Below are positions 24,060 through 31,745 of a stretch of 64,000 bases of DNA, in pieces (position 1 is the first letter of the stretch; each line of letters starts with the position of its first letter). Under the pieces are notes generated by a model. The model was not told the DNA's origin and made no database searches. It was given only the letters and a program-made list of their open reading frames with translations. Both the position numbers and the translations under genes were made by a program. Origin of the DNA: Streptomyces sp. NBC_00878. GTDB lineage: Bacteria > Actinomycetota > Actinomycetes > Streptomycetales > Streptomycetaceae. The stretch spans positions 9,982,001 to 10,046,000 of the forward strand of contig NZ_JAPEOK010000001.1 in the NCBI RefSeq assembly GCF_026341515.1, given 5' to 3'.

Positions 24060-24803
24060 GTGAACCTGTCAGACAGCCAGACAGCTGGCTCGGTGCCGAG
24101 GCGTGTCAGCGCCATGGAAGCGGTGCTCGGGCACCTTCGTGGTGCCATTGAGCGCGGTGAGTACGCCGTGGGGGACAAGCTGCCCTCCGAGGCGGAGCTG
24201 TGCCGGCGACTGGAGGTCAGCCGGCCCGTGCTGCGCGAGGCGCTCAGGGCCCTGCAGACGATGGGGCTGACCGCGTCCCGGACCGGCAAGGGCACGTTCG
24301 TCCTGTCCAACGGACCCGTCGAGGACCCCACCTTCGGCGACTACGCGGCCAGCGACCTGCTGGAGGTCCGGCGGCACGTCGAGATCCCCGTGGCCGGCTA
24401 CGCGGCGGCGCGCCGGACGCCCGAGGACCTCGACCACCTCGCCCACCTGCTGGAGCGGATGGAACGAGAGACCGACACCACCGCGTGGGTGGCCATGGAC
24501 ACGCTCTTCCACCTCGCCGTGGCACAGGCCGCCCAGAACCCGGTCTTCCGCCGCGTGATCGAGGAGATCCGGGACGCGCTGGCCCGCCAGTCCGCGTTCC
24601 TCAACGAGCTCGGCGGCCGCCGCGAACAGTCCAACCGCGAGCACCGCGCCATCGTCGAGGCCCTGATCGACGGCAGCGCACACGACGCGGTCGAGGCGAT
24701 GGCACATCACCTCGACCGTGTCGAGACGACCCTCACCGCGATCGTGCGCTCCGAGCACACGGACGACGCGGACACCCCCACGGAAGGCGGACCCAAGGCG
24801 TGA
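24060..24803 (+). CDS. FadR-subfamily GntR regulator of asparagine use
   Basis: 247 residues. N-terminal winged helix: AMEAVLGHLRGAIERGEYAVGDKLPSE then LCRRLEVSRPVLREALRALQTMGLTASRTGKGTFV, the GntR pattern. The C-terminal FCD domain is all-helical with metal-site His residues (DTLFHLAVAQAAQNP, SNREHRAIVEAL, MAHHLDRV). First gene of an operon with Asn permease, asparaginase and aspartase; it probably senses Asn, Asp or fumarate/malate and controls the operon. GTG at 24060 may be leaderless. Direct repeats CAGACAGC-CAGACAGC occur inside its first codons and could be an autoregulatory site. Confidence 0.9.
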   Translation: MNLSDSQTAGSVPRRVSAMEAVLGHLRGAIERGEYAVGDKLPSEAELCRRLEVSRPVLREALRALQTMGLTASRTGKGTFVLSNGPVEDPTFGDYAASDLLEVRRHVEIPVAGYAAARRTPEDLDHLAHLLERMERETDTTAWVAMDTLFHLAVAQAAQNPVFRRVIEEIRDALARQSAFLNELGGRREQSNREHRAIVEALIDGSAHDAVEAMAHHLDRVETTLTAIVRSEHTDDADTPTEGGPKA

Positions 24804-26251
24804 GCGAGCAGTCCCTCGACAAAGAGACAGGGCCCACACGGAAACCGGCCGTGCACGTCGACGCCGGTGACGCGGGGTACAGCAAGTCCCTGAAGTCCCG
24901 GCATGTCAACATGATCGCCATCGGCGGAGCGATCGGCACCGGTCTCTTCCTCGGCGCCGGAGGCCGCCTCGCCGAAGCCGGTCCCTCGCTCTTCATCGCG
25001 TACGCCGTCTGCGGTGTCTTCGCCTTCCTGGTCGTCCGCGCCCTCGGCGAACTCGTCCTCTACCGGCCCTCGTCCGGCGCCTTCGTCTCGTACGCCCGGG
25101 AGTTCCTGGGCGAGAAGGGCGCGTACACCGCGGGCTGGATGTACTTCCTCAACTGGGCGACCACCGGCATCGCCGACATCACCGCGGTCGCCACCTACAC
25201 CCACTACTGGGGCATGTTCTCCGACATCCCCCAGTGGGTGATCGCCCTCATCGCGCTCGCGGTCGTGCTGACCGTGAACCTCATCTCGGTGAAGATCTTC
25301 GGCGAGATGGAGTTCTGGTTCGCGATCATCAAGGTGAGCGCGCTCGTCGTCTTCATGCTGATCGGCATCTTCCTGCTGGTCACCCAGCAGACCGTGGACG
25401 GGACCACCCCCGGCCCCTCGCTGATCACCGACAACGGCGGCCTCTTCCCGAGCGGCCTCCTGCCGATGCTGCTGATCGTCCAGGGCGTCGTCTTCGCCTA
25501 CGCCTCCGTCGAGCTGGTGGGCGTCGCGGCGGGTGAGACCGAGAACCCCGAGAAGATCATGCCGAAGGCCATCAACTCGATCATGTGGCGCGTCGGCCTC
25601 TTCTACGTCGGCTCGGTCCTGCTGCTCTCGATGCTGCTGCCCTGGAACAAGTACACCGCCGGGGAGAGCCCGTTCGTCACCGTGCTCTCCAACATCGGCA
25701 TCCCGGCGGCGGGTGGCGTCATGAACCTGGTTGTGATGACCGCAGCCATGTCCAGTCTCAACTCCGGGCTCTACTCGACCGGCCGCATCCTGCGCTCCAT
25801 GTCGATGTCCGGCTCGGCGCCGAAGTTCACCTCCGTGATGAGCCGCAGCCAGGTCCCGTACGGCGGAATCCTGCTGACCAGTGGTATCTGTGTACTTGGC
25901 GTCGGACTCAACTTCGTCGTCCCCACCGACGCGTTCGAGATCGTGCTGAACTTCGCCGCGATCGGCATCCTCGCCACCTGGGGCATGATCATGATCTGTC
26001 ATCTGCAGTTCTGGCGGAAGACCGAGGACGGCGAGCTGGACCGCCCGAGCTACCGTCTCCCGGGCTCGCCCTGGACCGAGCTCGTGACCCTCTTCTTCCT
26101 CGCCTCCGTCCTGGTCCTGATGTACGCCGACGGGGGAGCGGGCCGTACGACGGTCCTGTGTCTGCCGCTGATCGTGGGGGCACTGGTCGCCGGGTGGTAC
26201 GGCGTACGCCGCCGGGTCGAGTCAGTGCGGAAGTCCGGGGCGGACGCGTGA
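24800..26251 (+). CDS. ansP: L-asparagine permease (APC family, AnsP-like)
   Basis: 483 residues, twelve membrane helices. The amino-acid permease signature is seen from KSRHVNMIAIGGAIGTGLFLGAGGRL to GELVLYRPSSGAFVSYAREFLG and VGVAAGETENPEKIMPKAINS. Sequence pattern matches the AnsP/GabP group of the APC superfamily (proton symporters). The GTG start overlaps the regulator's stop as GTGA, and its own stop overlaps the asparaginase start the same way. Asparagine is inferred from the following asparaginase and aspartase genes. Confidence 0.88.
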   Translation: MSEQSLDKETGPTRKPAVHVDAGDAGYSKSLKSRHVNMIAIGGAIGTGLFLGAGGRLAEAGPSLFIAYAVCGVFAFLVVRALGELVLYRPSSGAFVSYAREFLGEKGAYTAGWMYFLNWATTGIADITAVATYTHYWGMFSDIPQWVIALIALAVVLTVNLISVKIFGEMEFWFAIIKVSALVVFMLIGIFLLVTQQTVDGTTPGPSLITDNGGLFPSGLLPMLLIVQGVVFAYASVELVGVAAGETENPEKIMPKAINSIMWRVGLFYVGSVLLLSMLLPWNKYTAGESPFVTVLSNIGIPAAGGVMNLVVMTAAMSSLNSGLYSTGRILRSMSMSGSAPKFTSVMSRSQVPYGGILLTSGICVLGVGLNFVVPTDAFEIVLNFAAIGILATWGMIMICHLQFWRKTEDGELDRPSYRLPGSPWTELVTLFFLASVLVLMYADGGAGRTTVLCLPLIVGALVAGWYGVRRRVESVRKSGADA

Positions 26252-27285
26252 TACCGGGCGCCCTGGCCGGGTACGGGTGTTCACTCGCCGAGGCGCCCGC
26301 GATCCGGGAACCACTGCACGCACCCGTCGCGCACCTCGTACGCGGCGGAGTCATCGAAGGCATCCACTACGGGTCGGTGGTCGTACTGGCCGCCGACGGG
26401 AGCGTGGAACTGCAGCTCGGGGACATCGAGGCGGCCTTCTATCCCCGCTCGGCCCTCAAGCCGGTGCAGGCCGTGGCGATGCTGCGGGCCGGGCTGCCGC
26501 TCGACGGCGACCTGCTCTCACTGGCCGCCGCCAGCCACTCCGGCGAGGAACGTCATCTCGCCGGCACTCGGCGGATCCTGGAGCTCGCCGGGCTCACCGA
26601 GGACGATCTGCGCAATGTCACGGACCTGCCCTTCGCCCCGGCCGTCCGCGAGGACTGGATCCGCGCAGGACGACTGCCGTCGAGGCTCGCGCAGAACTGC
26701 TCGGGCAAGCACGCCGCGATGCTCTACACCGCACGCCTGAACGGCTGGTCGCTCGACGACTACCTCGACCCCGCCCATCCGCTCCAGCAGGCGATCGCGG
26801 AGATCGTCGAGGACCTCACCGGGCAGGCCATCGCCCAGGTCACCGTCGACGGCTGCGGCGCCCCGCTGTTCTCCGTCTCGCTGCACGGGCTCGCCCGCGC
26901 CGCCGCCCGGATCACGACGGCACCGCCCGGCACCCCCGAGGCACGGGTCGCCGACGCGATGCGCGAACACGCGGAGATGGCGTCCGGCACCGGCCGCGAC
27001 GTCGCCGCGCTGATGCGGGCGGTACCGGGCCTGCTCACCAAGGACGGCTTCGAGGGCGTACAGGTCGCCGCGCTGCCGGACGGCCGGGCCGTCGCCGTGA
27101 AGATCGCGGACGGCGCCGACCGGGCCCGCATACCGGTCACCGCGGCGGCGCTCGCCCGCTGCGGCGTCGACCCGACCGCGCTCGTCGAGTTCGCCGGGGC
27201 ACCGCTCCTCGGGGGCGGCTCGGTGGTCGGGAGCATCCGGCCGGCGCGGGCACTCGATCCGCTCGCGGGACCTTCGGCGTCCTGA
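26248..27285 (+). CDS. L-asparaginase, Rhizobium-etli-type (asparaginase II family)
   Basis: 345 residues. The motifs AAFYPRSALKPVQA (Ser-Lys pair), AASHSGEERHL and QNCSGKHAAMLYT are the hallmarks of the Pfam Asparaginase_II (R. etli AnsA) family, structurally like serine beta-lactamase/glutaminase folds and unrelated to the E. coli type enzymes. It converts Asn to Asp and ammonia in the cytosol. GTG start overlaps the permease stop. Downstream aspartase takes the product to fumarate. Confidence 0.9.
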   Translation: MIPGALAGYGCSLAEAPAIREPLHAPVAHLVRGGVIEGIHYGSVVVLAADGSVELQLGDIEAAFYPRSALKPVQAVAMLRAGLPLDGDLLSLAAASHSGEERHLAGTRRILELAGLTEDDLRNVTDLPFAPAVREDWIRAGRLPSRLAQNCSGKHAAMLYTARLNGWSLDDYLDPAHPLQQAIAEIVEDLTGQAIAQVTVDGCGAPLFSVSLHGLARAAARITTAPPGTPEARVADAMREHAEMASGTGRDVAALMRAVPGLLTKDGFEGVQVAALPDGRAVAVKIADGADRARIPVTAAALARCGVDPTALVEFAGAPLLGGGSVVGSIRPARALDPLAGPSAS

Positions 27286-27381
27286 GGTCCTGAGAGACGT
27301 CCAGCGGACACGAGTACGTGCACTCACAGGGCCTGTTGTACGGCCCGAACCACCCTCTCCAGAAGGAAGACCCGCACCGAC

Positions 27382-28779
27382 ATGACCGTCCGCAGTGAGC
27401 ACGACCTGCTCGGCCACCGTGACGTCCCCGCCGAGGCGTACTGGGGGGTCCACTCCCTGCGTGCCAAGGAGAACTTCCCCATCACGGGGATGCCGATCTC
27501 CGCGTACCCGCACCTGATCGAGGCGCTCGCCGCCGTCAAGGAGGCCGCCGCCCGGGCCAACGAGGAGCTCGGTCTGCTGGAGCCCCGGAAGGCGGCCGCG
27601 ATCGTGGCGGCCTGCCGCGAGATCCGGGAGGGGAGGCTGCACGACCAGTTCGTCGTGGACGTCATCCAGGGCGGGGCCGGCACCTCGACCAACATGAACG
27701 CCAACGAGGTGGTCGCCAACCGGGCGTTGGAGCTGCTCGGCCACGCCAAGGGCGACTACGCGTTCCTGCATCCGAACGAGGACGTCAACCTCGGGCAGTC
27801 GACCAACGACGTCTACCCGACGGCCGTCAAGGTCGCCACGGTGTTCGCCGTGCGCGAGCTGCTGAAGGCGATGGCCGTGCTCCAGAATGCCTTCGCGGCC
27901 AAGGCGGTCGAGTTCCGCGACGTCCTGAAGATGGGGCGTACGCAGTTGCAGGACGCGGTGCCGATGACGCTCGGGCAGGAGTTCTCCGCGTACGCGGTGA
28001 TGCTGGACGAGGACCGCAGCCGGCTCGCCGAGGCCGTCGAGCTGATCCACGAGATCAACCTGGGTGCGACGGCGATCGGTACGGGGCTCAACGCGCCCGC
28101 CGGATACGCCGAGGCGGCGCGCCGGCACCTCGCGGACATCACCGGACTGCCGCTCGTGACGGCGGCGAACCTGGTCGAGGCGACCCAGGACTGCGGGGCG
28201 TTCGTCCAGATGTCCGGGGTGCTGAAGCGGATCGCGGTGAAACTCTCCAAGAGCTGCAACGACCTGCGGCTGCTGTCGTCCGGGCCGCGGGCCGGGTTGA
28301 ACGAGATCAACCTGCCGCCTGTGCAGGCCGGTTCGAGCATCATGCCGGGCAAGGTGAATCCGGTGATCCCCGAGGTCGTCAACCAGGTCGCCTTCGAGGT
28401 GATCGGCAACGACGTGACGATCACCATGGCGGCGGAGGCCGGGCAGTTGCAGCTCAACGCGTTCGAGCCGATCATTCTGCACTCGCTGTCCGAGAGCCTC
28501 ACGCATCTGCGGGCGGCTTGTATGACGCTGGCCGAGCGGTGCGTTGCCGGGATCACGGCGAACACGGATGCGTTGCGGGTGACCGTGGAGAACTCGATCG
28601 GGCTGGTGACCGCGCTGAATCCCCACATCGGGTACTCCGCCGCGACGGACATCGCGAAGGAGGCCCTCGCGACGGGGCGCGGCGTCGCCGAACTGGTCCT
28701 GGAAAAGGGCCTCCTGCCCGCGGACCGCCTGGCGTCGCTGCTCCGCCCGGAGGTTCTGGCGGGGCCGCAGACCGGCTGA
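27382..28779 (+). CDS. aspA: Aspartate ammonia-lyase
   Basis: 465 residues, full length. Fumarase/aspartase superfamily signature GSSIMPGKVNP at about 316-326, with GGAGTSTNMNANEV and NLGQSTNDVYPTAVK upstream. The start MTVRSEHDLLGHRDVPAEAYWGVHS resembles aspartases rather than fumarases. It releases ammonia from L-aspartate giving fumarate. Ninety-seven bases separate it from the asparaginase gene, containing AGAAGGA before the ATG, so it is probably in the same transcript. Completes an asparagine-to-fumarate pathway. Confidence 0.93.
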   Translation: MTVRSEHDLLGHRDVPAEAYWGVHSLRAKENFPITGMPISAYPHLIEALAAVKEAAARANEELGLLEPRKAAAIVAACREIREGRLHDQFVVDVIQGGAGTSTNMNANEVVANRALELLGHAKGDYAFLHPNEDVNLGQSTNDVYPTAVKVATVFAVRELLKAMAVLQNAFAAKAVEFRDVLKMGRTQLQDAVPMTLGQEFSAYAVMLDEDRSRLAEAVELIHEINLGATAIGTGLNAPAGYAEAARRHLADITGLPLVTAANLVEATQDCGAFVQMSGVLKRIAVKLSKSCNDLRLLSSGPRAGLNEINLPPVQAGSSIMPGKVNPVIPEVVNQVAFEVIGNDVTITMAAEAGQLQLNAFEPIILHSLSESLTHLRAACMTLAERCVAGITANTDALRVTVENSIGLVTALNPHIGYSAATDIAKEALATGRGVAELVLEKGLLPADRLASLLRPEVLAGPQTG

Positions 28780-28813
28780 GGTGCTGGCGGTTCGTTGGCG
28801 GGTGCGGGCCGGT

Positions 28814-28891
28814 GGGGGCTGGTCGCGCAGTTCCCCGCGCCCCTAAAAGATTGCGCAGTTCCCCGCGCCCCTAGAGACTCCCCGCGCCCCT
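28814..28891. repeat. Dispersed GCGCAGTTCCCCGCGCCCCT repeat cluster
   Basis: After aspA: GGCTGGTCGCGCAGTTCCCC... then GCGCAGTTCCCCGCGCCCCT again, and a third shorter CTCCCCGCGCCCCT. This is a common Streptomyces intergenic repeat, often near gene ends. Partner copies in this window are at 29081-29133, 38625-38677 and 58592-58643. Confidence 0.75.
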
Positions 28892-29080
28892 GTCGAGGCG
28901 TCGCCTCTCTGGCAAGTGGTCCCACCGGGCGGCAGTCGCCCTCCGGCCGAAGGGGACGTGTCGGGGTTTCCGATCGCAGCACGACCTCCCGAGGGCAACC
29001 TGATGGCCCGGGACGACACAGCTGCGATCGGATGCCCCGTCGCGGCCCCGACTCGACAACAAACGGCAGGCGCGTCTTTC

Positions 29081-29133
29081 AGGGGCGCGAGGCTGTATCG
29101 ATATGCGGCTCCGCCGCGTGGGCGCGACCAGCC
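29081..29133 (+). repeat. Dispersed repeat: GGGGCGCG...TGCGGCTCCGCC...GCGCGACCAGCC
   Basis: About 53 bases nearly identical to 38625-38677 (same strand) and to the reverse complement of 58592-58643. The core TGCGGCTCCGCCGCGTGGGC forms a small hairpin (GCGGC/GCCGC), and GGGGCGCG at one end can pair with CGCG...CCC of the inverted cluster at 28814-28891. Confidence 0.8.
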
Positions 29134-29143
29134 CCCACCCACC

Positions 29144-29272
29144 CGCACCCGCGGAGCGAACCGGAGCCACCCCACACCGCACCCGCGGAGCGAACCGGAG
29201 CCACCCCACACCGCACCCGCGGAGCGAACCGGAGCCACCCCACACCGCACCCGCGGAGCGAACCGGAGCCAC
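29144..29272 (+). repeat. 34-bp tandem repeat, 3.8 copies, ending at the glutaminase start
   Basis: Units start at 29144, 29178, 29212 and 29246 with CGCACCCGCGGAGCGAACCG and continue to 34 bases; copies appear identical. The last is cut at 27 bases, one base before the ATG at 29274, so the ribosome site CGGAG belongs to the repeat. The period is not a multiple of three. Confidence 0.9.
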
Positions 29273-29273
29273 A

Positions 29274-30206
29274 ATGGTGATCATGAGTTCGCCCCTGACC
29301 TTCCAGCCGGTTCTGAACCGCATCGCCGCCGAGATCGCGGACGCCCCCGACCGCGGCCGCCCCGCCGACTACATCCCGGCGCTCGCGGCCTGCGACCCGC
29401 ACCGCTTCGGCATGGCGGTAGCGGAGCTGGACGGCACGGTGTACGGCGCCGGCGACTGGCGGCAGCCGTTCTCGACGCAGTCCCTCACCAAGGTCTTCAC
29501 CCTCGCCCTGGACCTGGCCCGCGAGGGCGACGAACTCTGGGAACACGTCGGCCGCGAACCCTCCGGCAACCCCTTCAACTCCCTCGTGCAGCTGGAGTAC
29601 GAGAACGGTATCCCCCGCAACCCGTTCATCAACGCGGGCGCCCTTGTCGTCACCGACCGCCTCCACACCCAGACCGGCGACGCGGCAGGCACCCTCCTCG
29701 ACTTCCTGCGCGCGGAGAGCGGCAACGAACAACTCGCCATCAACGAGGACGTAGCCGCCTCCGAGGCCACCCGTGGCGACCGCAACGCCGCGCTGGGCCA
29801 CTTCATGGCGTCGTACGGAAACATCGACAACCCGGTCCCCGTCCTCCTCGACGAGTACTTCCACCAGTGCTCCATCGAGGCGTCCTGCGCCGACCTGGCC
29901 CTCGCCACCGGCTTCCTCGCCCGCCACGGCATCCGCGCCGACGGCACACGCCTGCTGACCCAGAGCCAGGCCAAACAGGTCAACGCGATCATGCTCACCT
30001 GTGGCACGTACGACGCGGCCGGCGACTTCGCCTACCGCGTGGGCCTGCCCGGCAAGAGCGGCGTGGGCGGCGGCATCATCGCCGTCGTCCCAGGTCGCTG
30101 CACGCTCTGCGTATGGAGTCCCGGCCTCGACGAACGAGGCAACTCGGTGGCGGGAGTCGCGGCCCTGGCCCGCTTCACGACCCTCACCGGCGTGTCCGTG
30201 TTCTAG
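29274..30206 (+). CDS. glsA: Glutaminase
   Basis: 310 residues, the usual size of GlsA/YbgJ-type glutaminases. Serine-beta-lactamase-like fold with catalytic Ser-x-x-Lys in FSTQSLTKVFTLALD (Ser about 70, Lys about 73), then NPFNSLVQLEYENGIPRNPFINAGAL and a late GKSGVGGGIIAVVPG. It converts Gln to Glu and ammonia. ATG at 29274 follows CGGAG by seven bases; ATG at 29283 is an alternative. The upstream 34-bp tandem repeats supply that ribosome site. It stands after the asparagine operon, so this neighbourhood handles amide nitrogen, though a ~490-base repeat-filled gap separates them. Confidence 0.92.
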   Translation: MVIMSSPLTFQPVLNRIAAEIADAPDRGRPADYIPALAACDPHRFGMAVAELDGTVYGAGDWRQPFSTQSLTKVFTLALDLAREGDELWEHVGREPSGNPFNSLVQLEYENGIPRNPFINAGALVVTDRLHTQTGDAAGTLLDFLRAESGNEQLAINEDVAASEATRGDRNAALGHFMASYGNIDNPVPVLLDEYFHQCSIEASCADLALATGFLARHGIRADGTRLLTQSQAKQVNAIMLTCGTYDAAGDFAYRVGLPGKSGVGGGIIAVVPGRCTLCVWSPGLDERGNSVAGVAALARFTTLTGVSVF

Positions 30207-30338
30207 CCGGTTTTCCGAGAACGTCCCAACGGCTCCGACGCAGCAGCCGCCATCCGGTAAGACGGCGGACATGCTGTGGCTGCCGCCCCGAGGGAGGCAC
30301 GTCGCTTTCCGGCCACCCCGCGTTGACACGCTGACTGA

Positions 30339-31745
30339 GTGTTGGCCAAGGGTTTCTCCGTCGATCTGCGTCGCTGTCAGCTGCTGGGGCTCACGGGCTC
30401 GGTCGTACTCGCGCTGGGAGGCGAGACGGCCGGAGCCCTGCCCGTACGGGAGTTGCCGGCCCTCACGTCCGGGCGGGCGGCGCTCGGTCTTGTCGGCGCG
30501 TACTTCGGAGTGGTGCTGCTCATCGCCGCCTGGGGGCTGTTGGGGCGGGTGATACGAGGGCCCGAGCCGCCGAGTCCGCGCGCCCTGCTGGTCGTGCTCG
30601 CCGTGTGGGCCACGCCGTTGCTCCTCGCGCCGCCCCTGTTCAGCCGGGACGTCTACAGCTATCTCGCGCAGGGCGCGATGGTCGACGCGCACATCGACGT
30701 GTACACGCACGGCCCCGCCATGCTCGGCGGACCGCTCGCGGACGAGGTCGCGCCCGTGTGGCAGCGGACCGCGACCCCGTACGGACCCGTCTTCCTCGCC
30801 GTCTCCTCCGCGCTGTCCGGGCTGACCCGGGGCGAGGTGCCCGCCGGGCTGCTCGGCATGCGGGTCGTCGCGCTGCTCGGTGTGGCGCTGATGGCGGCCG
30901 CGCTGCCGAGGCTGGCCAGGCACAGCGGCGCCGATCCGGCCGCCGCCCTCTGGCTCGGCGCGCTCAACCCGCTCGTGCTGCTGCACCTCGTCGCCGGAGC
31001 GCACAACGACGCCATCATGCTCGGCCTGTTGGGAGTCGGTCTGGTGGCCGCGCTCGGGCGCTGGCCCGTCCTGGGCGCCGTGCTCGTCACGTTCGCCGCT
31101 CTCGTCAAGGTCCCCGCCGTACTCGGCCTCGCCGCCGTCGTGGCCCTCCAGGTGCGGGCCGGCCGTGGCCTCGTGAGGTCCGTCGCCACGACCGCGGCCG
31201 CCGTACTCGCCACCACCGTCGCGGCGACGGCCGCCGCCGGTACGGGCTACGGCTGGATCGGCGCCCTCAAGACACCCGTGTCGCCGGAGAACCTCTCGCC
31301 CACCAGCGTCCTCGGCCGTGCCACCGGTGCCCTTCTCCAGGACCTGGGCAGCGATCTGGCCCCCTTCGCCCTGCCCGCCTGGCACGCCCTCGGTCTCGCG
31401 GCCACCGGCGTCACCCTGCTGGTCATATGGCTGCGGACCCCCCGGCTCAGCCCCGTCTACGCGCTGGGCCTCAGCCTGGCGGCGGTGGCGGTGCTCGGTC
31501 CGGCCATCCGCCCCTGGTACGCGCTGTGGGGGCTGTTCCTCATAGCCGCGGCCGCGCCCAGCGCCTCCGTACGCCACCGGGTCGCCGCCGTGACGGGGGC
31601 CCTCGCGCTCGCGGTCCTGCCCAGCGGCAGTCCACCCGATGCCGAACAGCTCGCCCTGGCGGTGTCCGGCGGGATGCTCGCGCTGGTCGTGCTCTGGCAG
31701 GCCCACCAGACAACGACCGCACCCGTCCTGGGGCGGACCGCATGA
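30339..31745 (+). CDS. Polyprenol-phosphate-mannose alpha-mannosyltransferase, MptB-like (GT-C)
   Basis: 468 residues with about twelve membrane helices. MptB features: PLFSRDVYSYLAQGAM (Asp in the first periplasmic loop, GT-C motif), VYTHGPAMLGG, RTATPYGPVFLAVSS and NPLVLLHLVAGAHNDAIMLGLL. Mycobacterial MptA/MptB add alpha-1,6-mannose in lipoarabinomannan cores; Streptomyces homologues are thought to act on lipomannan-like or glycoprotein substrates. Start GTG at 30339 is not supported by a clear ribosome site and could be a few codons off. The next glycosyltransferase overlaps its stop (ATGA). Confidence 0.85.
   Translation: MLAKGFSVDLRRCQLLGLTGSVVLALGGETAGALPVRELPALTSGRAALGLVGAYFGVVLLIAAWGLLGRVIRGPEPPSPRALLVVLAVWATPLLLAPPLFSRDVYSYLAQGAMVDAHIDVYTHGPAMLGGPLADEVAPVWQRTATPYGPVFLAVSSALSGLTRGEVPAGLLGMRVVALLGVALMAAALPRLARHSGADPAAALWLGALNPLVLLHLVAGAHNDAIMLGLLGVGLVAALGRWPVLGAVLVTFAALVKVPAVLGLAAVVALQVRAGRGLVRSVATTAAAVLATTVAATAAAGTGYGWIGALKTPVSPENLSPTSVLGRATGALLQDLGSDLAPFALPAWHALGLAATGVTLLVIWLRTPRLSPVYALGLSLAAVAVLGPAIRPWYALWGLFLIAAAAPSASVRHRVAAVTGALALAVLPSGSPPDAEQLALAVSGGMLALVVLWQAHQTTTAPVLGRTA

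Noticed and set aside
29103..29273. N-terminal extension of glutaminase across the 34-bp repeats
   Set aside because: The frame stays open only because of the repeats; the glutaminase fold begins after the ATG at 29274, which has its own ribosome site.
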